A DNA stretch of 34,111 nucleotides from Flavobacterium sp. J27 (GTDB lineage: Bacteria; Bacteroidota; Bacteroidia; Flavobacteriales; Flavobacteriaceae): contig NZ_PJQW01000020.1 of the NCBI RefSeq assembly GCF_004303025.1, positions 227 through 34,337 of the forward strand, written 5' to 3'. The position numbers and the translations under genes were made by a program. The notes under the pieces are model-generated. The model worked only from the letters and a program-made list of their open reading frames with translations, was not told where the DNA came from and made no database searches. How positions within the stretch are numbered: position 1 is the first letter of the stretch; every line of letters begins with the position of its first letter. Shown here piece by piece: positions 31,917 through 34,111 of the stretch.

Positions 31917-32658
31917 GTTGTATAGATTGAGTTAAGAGTTGGTAAATATCTTGATAATTTGAGTCTTTTAAAAATTGAATATGCTTTTCAATAGTTTTTG
32001 TATCGTTTCGTATGGCTGGTCCAGTTTGAGCTTCTTTTGGAGATAAAACGGTAATCTTTTGCGCTACTTCATGAATCAAAGGCTGTAAAATTTCAAATGG
32101 AACTTGATTCTTTTGGCAAATATCATTTCCGATAGTATACATATGATTCACAAAATTACTCACAAAAACTGCTGCGACATGTACTACTTTTCTTTGCTCT
32201 GAAGAAATAGGATACACTTGATTAGAAAGGGTTTTCGCAATTATTTCTAATGTGTTATAATCTGTTCTGTTTTCAGCTTCCAAACAAATAGGAACAGAAG
32301 AGAACTCAATGCTTTTATTTTTTGAAAACGTTTGCAAAGGGTAAAAAACACCTTTTCTATTTTTATCATTTAAAACAGCTAATTCTGATGTGCCAGATGT
32401 ATGTACGACTAATTTGTCTTCAAACAACAGTTGATTGGAAACTTCAGCAATGGCATTATCAGAAACTGAAATTATATATACATCTGCTTCTTTAATAGCT
32501 TGATAATTAGAAGTAATTTTATCTTCAGAAAGTAATGATGTTATTGTATTTTTGGTACGAGCAAACACTTGAATTAATTCAATATCTTTTGCTTTCAGAA
32601 GAACTTTTACTAGGTGTTGTGCTACATTACCACTACCAATAACGATTACTTTTAACAT
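31897..32658 (-). CDS. Rossmann-fold and DUF2520 protein
   Basis: A 253-aa cytosolic protein. The N-terminus VIVIGSGNVAQHL is a GxGxxA-type dinucleotide-binding motif of an F420/NADP oxidoreductase-like Rossmann fold. A YIISVSDNAIAEV stretch and VVHTSGT follow. The C-terminal helical domain contains HVAAVFVSNFVNHMYTIG and LSPKEAQTGPAIRND, typical of DUF2520. The reaction is unknown; it may reduce or oxidise a metabolite with NAD(P). It is the first gene of the five-gene operon that ends with MscS. No clear promoter is seen before it. Confidence 0.85.
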   Translation of the reverse strand: MLKVIVIGSGNVAQHLVKVLLKAKDIELIQVFARTKNTITSLLSEDKITSNYQAIKEADVYIISVSDNAIAEVSNQLLFEDKLVVHTSGTSELAVLNDKNRKGVFYPLQTFSKNKSIEFSSVPICLEAENRTDYNTLEIIAKTLSNQVYPISSEQRKVVHVAAVFVSNFVNHMYTIGNDICQKNQVPFEILQPLIHEVAQKITVLSPKEAQTGPAIRNDTKTIEKHIQFLKDSNYQDIYQLLTQSIQHVSKEL

Positions 32659-32762
32659 GGGGCTAATTTAGTTATTTTTTACAGAATGACATGATTTGAA
32701 ATTATAATCTTATGGAATTGTTATTTTATAATTTAAGTTATGGTAACCTTATTTTTTTCAGC

Positions 32763-32770
32763 TACTTTTG
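32763..32770 (+). promoter_or_regulatory. Putative -7 element of the LRR gene
   Basis: TACTTTTG matches TAnnTTTG exactly and lies 19 nt before the start codon. No convincing -33 TTG is present at the expected distance. Confidence 0.5.
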
Positions 32771-32789
32771 CTATCCTAAAAAATTATTT

Positions 32790-34111
32790 ATGAAGAAAAT
32801 CTACTTGTTATTAATTATTTGTTTTAGTTATAAACTATCTGCTCAAATTATAAATTTTCCTGATGCTAATTTTAAAGCAAGCTTATTGAGTGCTAATGCA
32901 AGTAATTCTATTGCTTCAAATGAAATCCCTAGTATTAATGACACAGTTCAAACTTGGAATGCAATTGATACAAATGGAGACGGTGAAATACAAATTAGCG
33001 AAGCCCAAAATGTTAGGTGGTTGAATCTGTCTTATCTTCAAAATCCATTAAGCGATCTTACTGGTATAGAGTATTTTACAAACTTGATGTACATAAATAT
33101 AACTTACTATAATCAATTTGTTAACATTGATTTTAGTCAGAATACTAGTTTAGTTACAATTATTTGTCAAAGTAATTATCAATTAGTAAATATAAATTTA
33201 AGTGGTTTAGTAAATTTAAAAAGAATTTATTTAAGTTATACTGGTTTAACAAGTTTAGATTTAAGTTCAAATACAGCAATTGAAAAAATATATTGTACTA
33301 ATAGTCAGTTGCAAAATTTGGAACTAGGTTACAAGCCAAATCTTACCTTTTTAGAATGTAATTCAAATCATCTGACTAATTTAGATGTCTCTAATGCTCC
33401 TAATCTTCAAACATTAAAATGTTCTATTAATCAAATAAGTGATATAAATTTAAATTCTAACACACATTTAGCTACACTTTGGTTAAATAATAATGCAATT
33501 TCAAATATTGATCTGACTGAAAATACAGATTTGGAAACCTTATGGATAAATAATAATCAATTAACGTCAATTAATATTAGCCAAAATGTGCTCTTGAATC
33601 ATCTAAGAATCTATAATAATTTACTGTCAAGCTTAGATTGTGGAAATAATATAAACCTTAATTATTTATTATGTTATGATAATCAATTAATCTATATTAT
33701 CTTAAAAAATGGAAATTCAGTTTGGGATCAATTAGATTTTTCAAACAACGATGCTTTGAGATATATATGTGTTGATATTGATGAATACAATTATGTTCAA
33801 CAAAAAGTAAATAATTTAGCTAATTCTGCTTTATGCTCAGTAAATGATTATTGTACTTTCTCTCCTGGAGGACCTTTTTACGAAATTTTTGGAAATACTA
33901 AATACGATTCAAACAACAATGGTTGTGATATTAATGATATAAACTATTCAGATTTAAGATTTTCAATTACTGACGGGACAAATTTTGGACATTTAATTTC
34001 AGATCAATCGGGTAGCTATTTTATCCCTGTTCAAGGAGGTTCACATACAATTACGCCAATATTAGAAAACCCCGATTATTTCAATATCTCTCCAACTAGT
34101 TTTACAGTAGG
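32790..34111 (+). CDS. Leucine-rich-repeat surface protein, 3' end outside the window
   Basis: At least 440 residues, open at the window edge. The signal peptide is MKKIYLLLIICFSYKLSAQ. It is followed by the Bacteroidota LRR opening NFPDANFKASLL, an EF-hand-like calcium loop DTNGDGEIQISEAQ (about 59-73), and then about ten LRR units of about 21 residues with LxxLxCxxNxL-type cores (LTFLECNSNHLTNLDVSNAP, LATLWLNNNAISNIDL and others). Near the edge YDSNNNGCDINDINY starts a beta-sandwich repeat (SdrD-B or DUF7619-like). Such proteins normally end in a T9SS sorting domain and stay on the surface for adhesion or carbohydrate contact; that part is not seen here. Confidence 0.88.
   Translation, partial: MKKIYLLLIICFSYKLSAQIINFPDANFKASLLSANASNSIASNEIPSINDTVQTWNAIDTNGDGEIQISEAQNVRWLNLSYLQNPLSDLTGIEYFTNLMYINITYYNQFVNIDFSQNTSLVTIICQSNYQLVNINLSGLVNLKRIYLSYTGLTSLDLSSNTAIEKIYCTNSQLQNLELGYKPNLTFLECNSNHLTNLDVSNAPNLQTLKCSINQISDINLNSNTHLATLWLNNNAISNIDLTENTDLETLWINNNQLTSINISQNVLLNHLRIYNNLLSSLDCGNNINLNYLLCYDNQLIYIILKNGNSVWDQLDFSNNDALRYICVDIDEYNYVQQKVNNLANSALCSVNDYCTFSPGGPFYEIFGNTKYDSNNNGCDINDINYSDLRFSITDGTNFGHLISDQSGSYFIPVQGGSHTITPILENPDYFNISPTSFTV

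Overview
The window is a chromosomal segment of a low-GC member of the Bacteroidota, almost certainly the Flavobacteriaceae. The evidence is a type IX secretion (T9SS) sorting domain, the fused CcoNO and one-heme CcoP forms of cbb3 oxidase, -7 boxes of the form TAnnTTTG, and the gene sets themselves. No tRNA, rRNA, IS transposase, prophage or CRISPR array was found.

Layout: (1) 1-2.7 kb: a small ABM-fold protein, then a minus-strand rsmB-like methyltransferase and secreted endonuclease I pair. (2) 2.7-4.05 kb: a secreted protein with an Asn/Ser/Arg-rich tail. (3) 4.08-14.0 kb: a respiratory island. An FNR-type regulator is divergent from ccoI, followed by ccoS, fused ccoNO, ccoQ (a 57-aa gene), ccoP, ccoG, ccoH and a TauE/SafE-like (DsbD_2) membrane protein. 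(4) 14.0-14.9 kb: a gene-poor segment with an eight-unit palindromic array of 21-22 bp period, the second copy of a structured repeat or ncRNA whose inverted first copy lies at 13.1-13.2 kb, and an orphan 59-aa double-glycine-leader peptide. (5) 14.9-16.3 kb: hemN. (6) 16.5-19.5 kb: an Asp-box lipoprotein, a TonB-C-like protein, and an ECF sigma / anti-sigma / Spy-like operon. (7) 19.6-22.1 kb: a HAD phosphatase and an SRPBCC-photolyase pair. (8) 22.2-24.9 kb: a DUF2911 protein, a small secreted protein, and an AraC regulator behind a 430-bp regulatory region. (9) 24.9-29.2 kb: a PIG-L deacetylase, a 34-aa membrane microprotein and an SSS symporter in one operon. (10) 29.3-32.7 kb: a tightly overlapping housekeeping operon (DUF2520, KdsC-like HAD, UbiA prenyltransferase, Maf, MscS). 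(11) 32.8 kb to the end: a leucine-rich-repeat surface protein cut by the window edge.

The strongest unifying signal is regulatory. Three promoters (ccoI, ccoS-NOQP, hemN) share one 44-nt design: an FNR-like palindrome ATGAyAAATATCAT followed, at identical spacing in all three, by the flavobacterial -7 element. The regulator beside them has a CxxC start and a Cys aligned with E. coli FNR Cys122. This suggests one oxygen-responsive regulon that couples assembly of the high-affinity oxidase to oxygen-independent haem synthesis. The second signal is a pair of about 110-nt elements whose flanks are nearly identical while the central hairpin differs but stays perfectly paired, which is covariation visible within this window.
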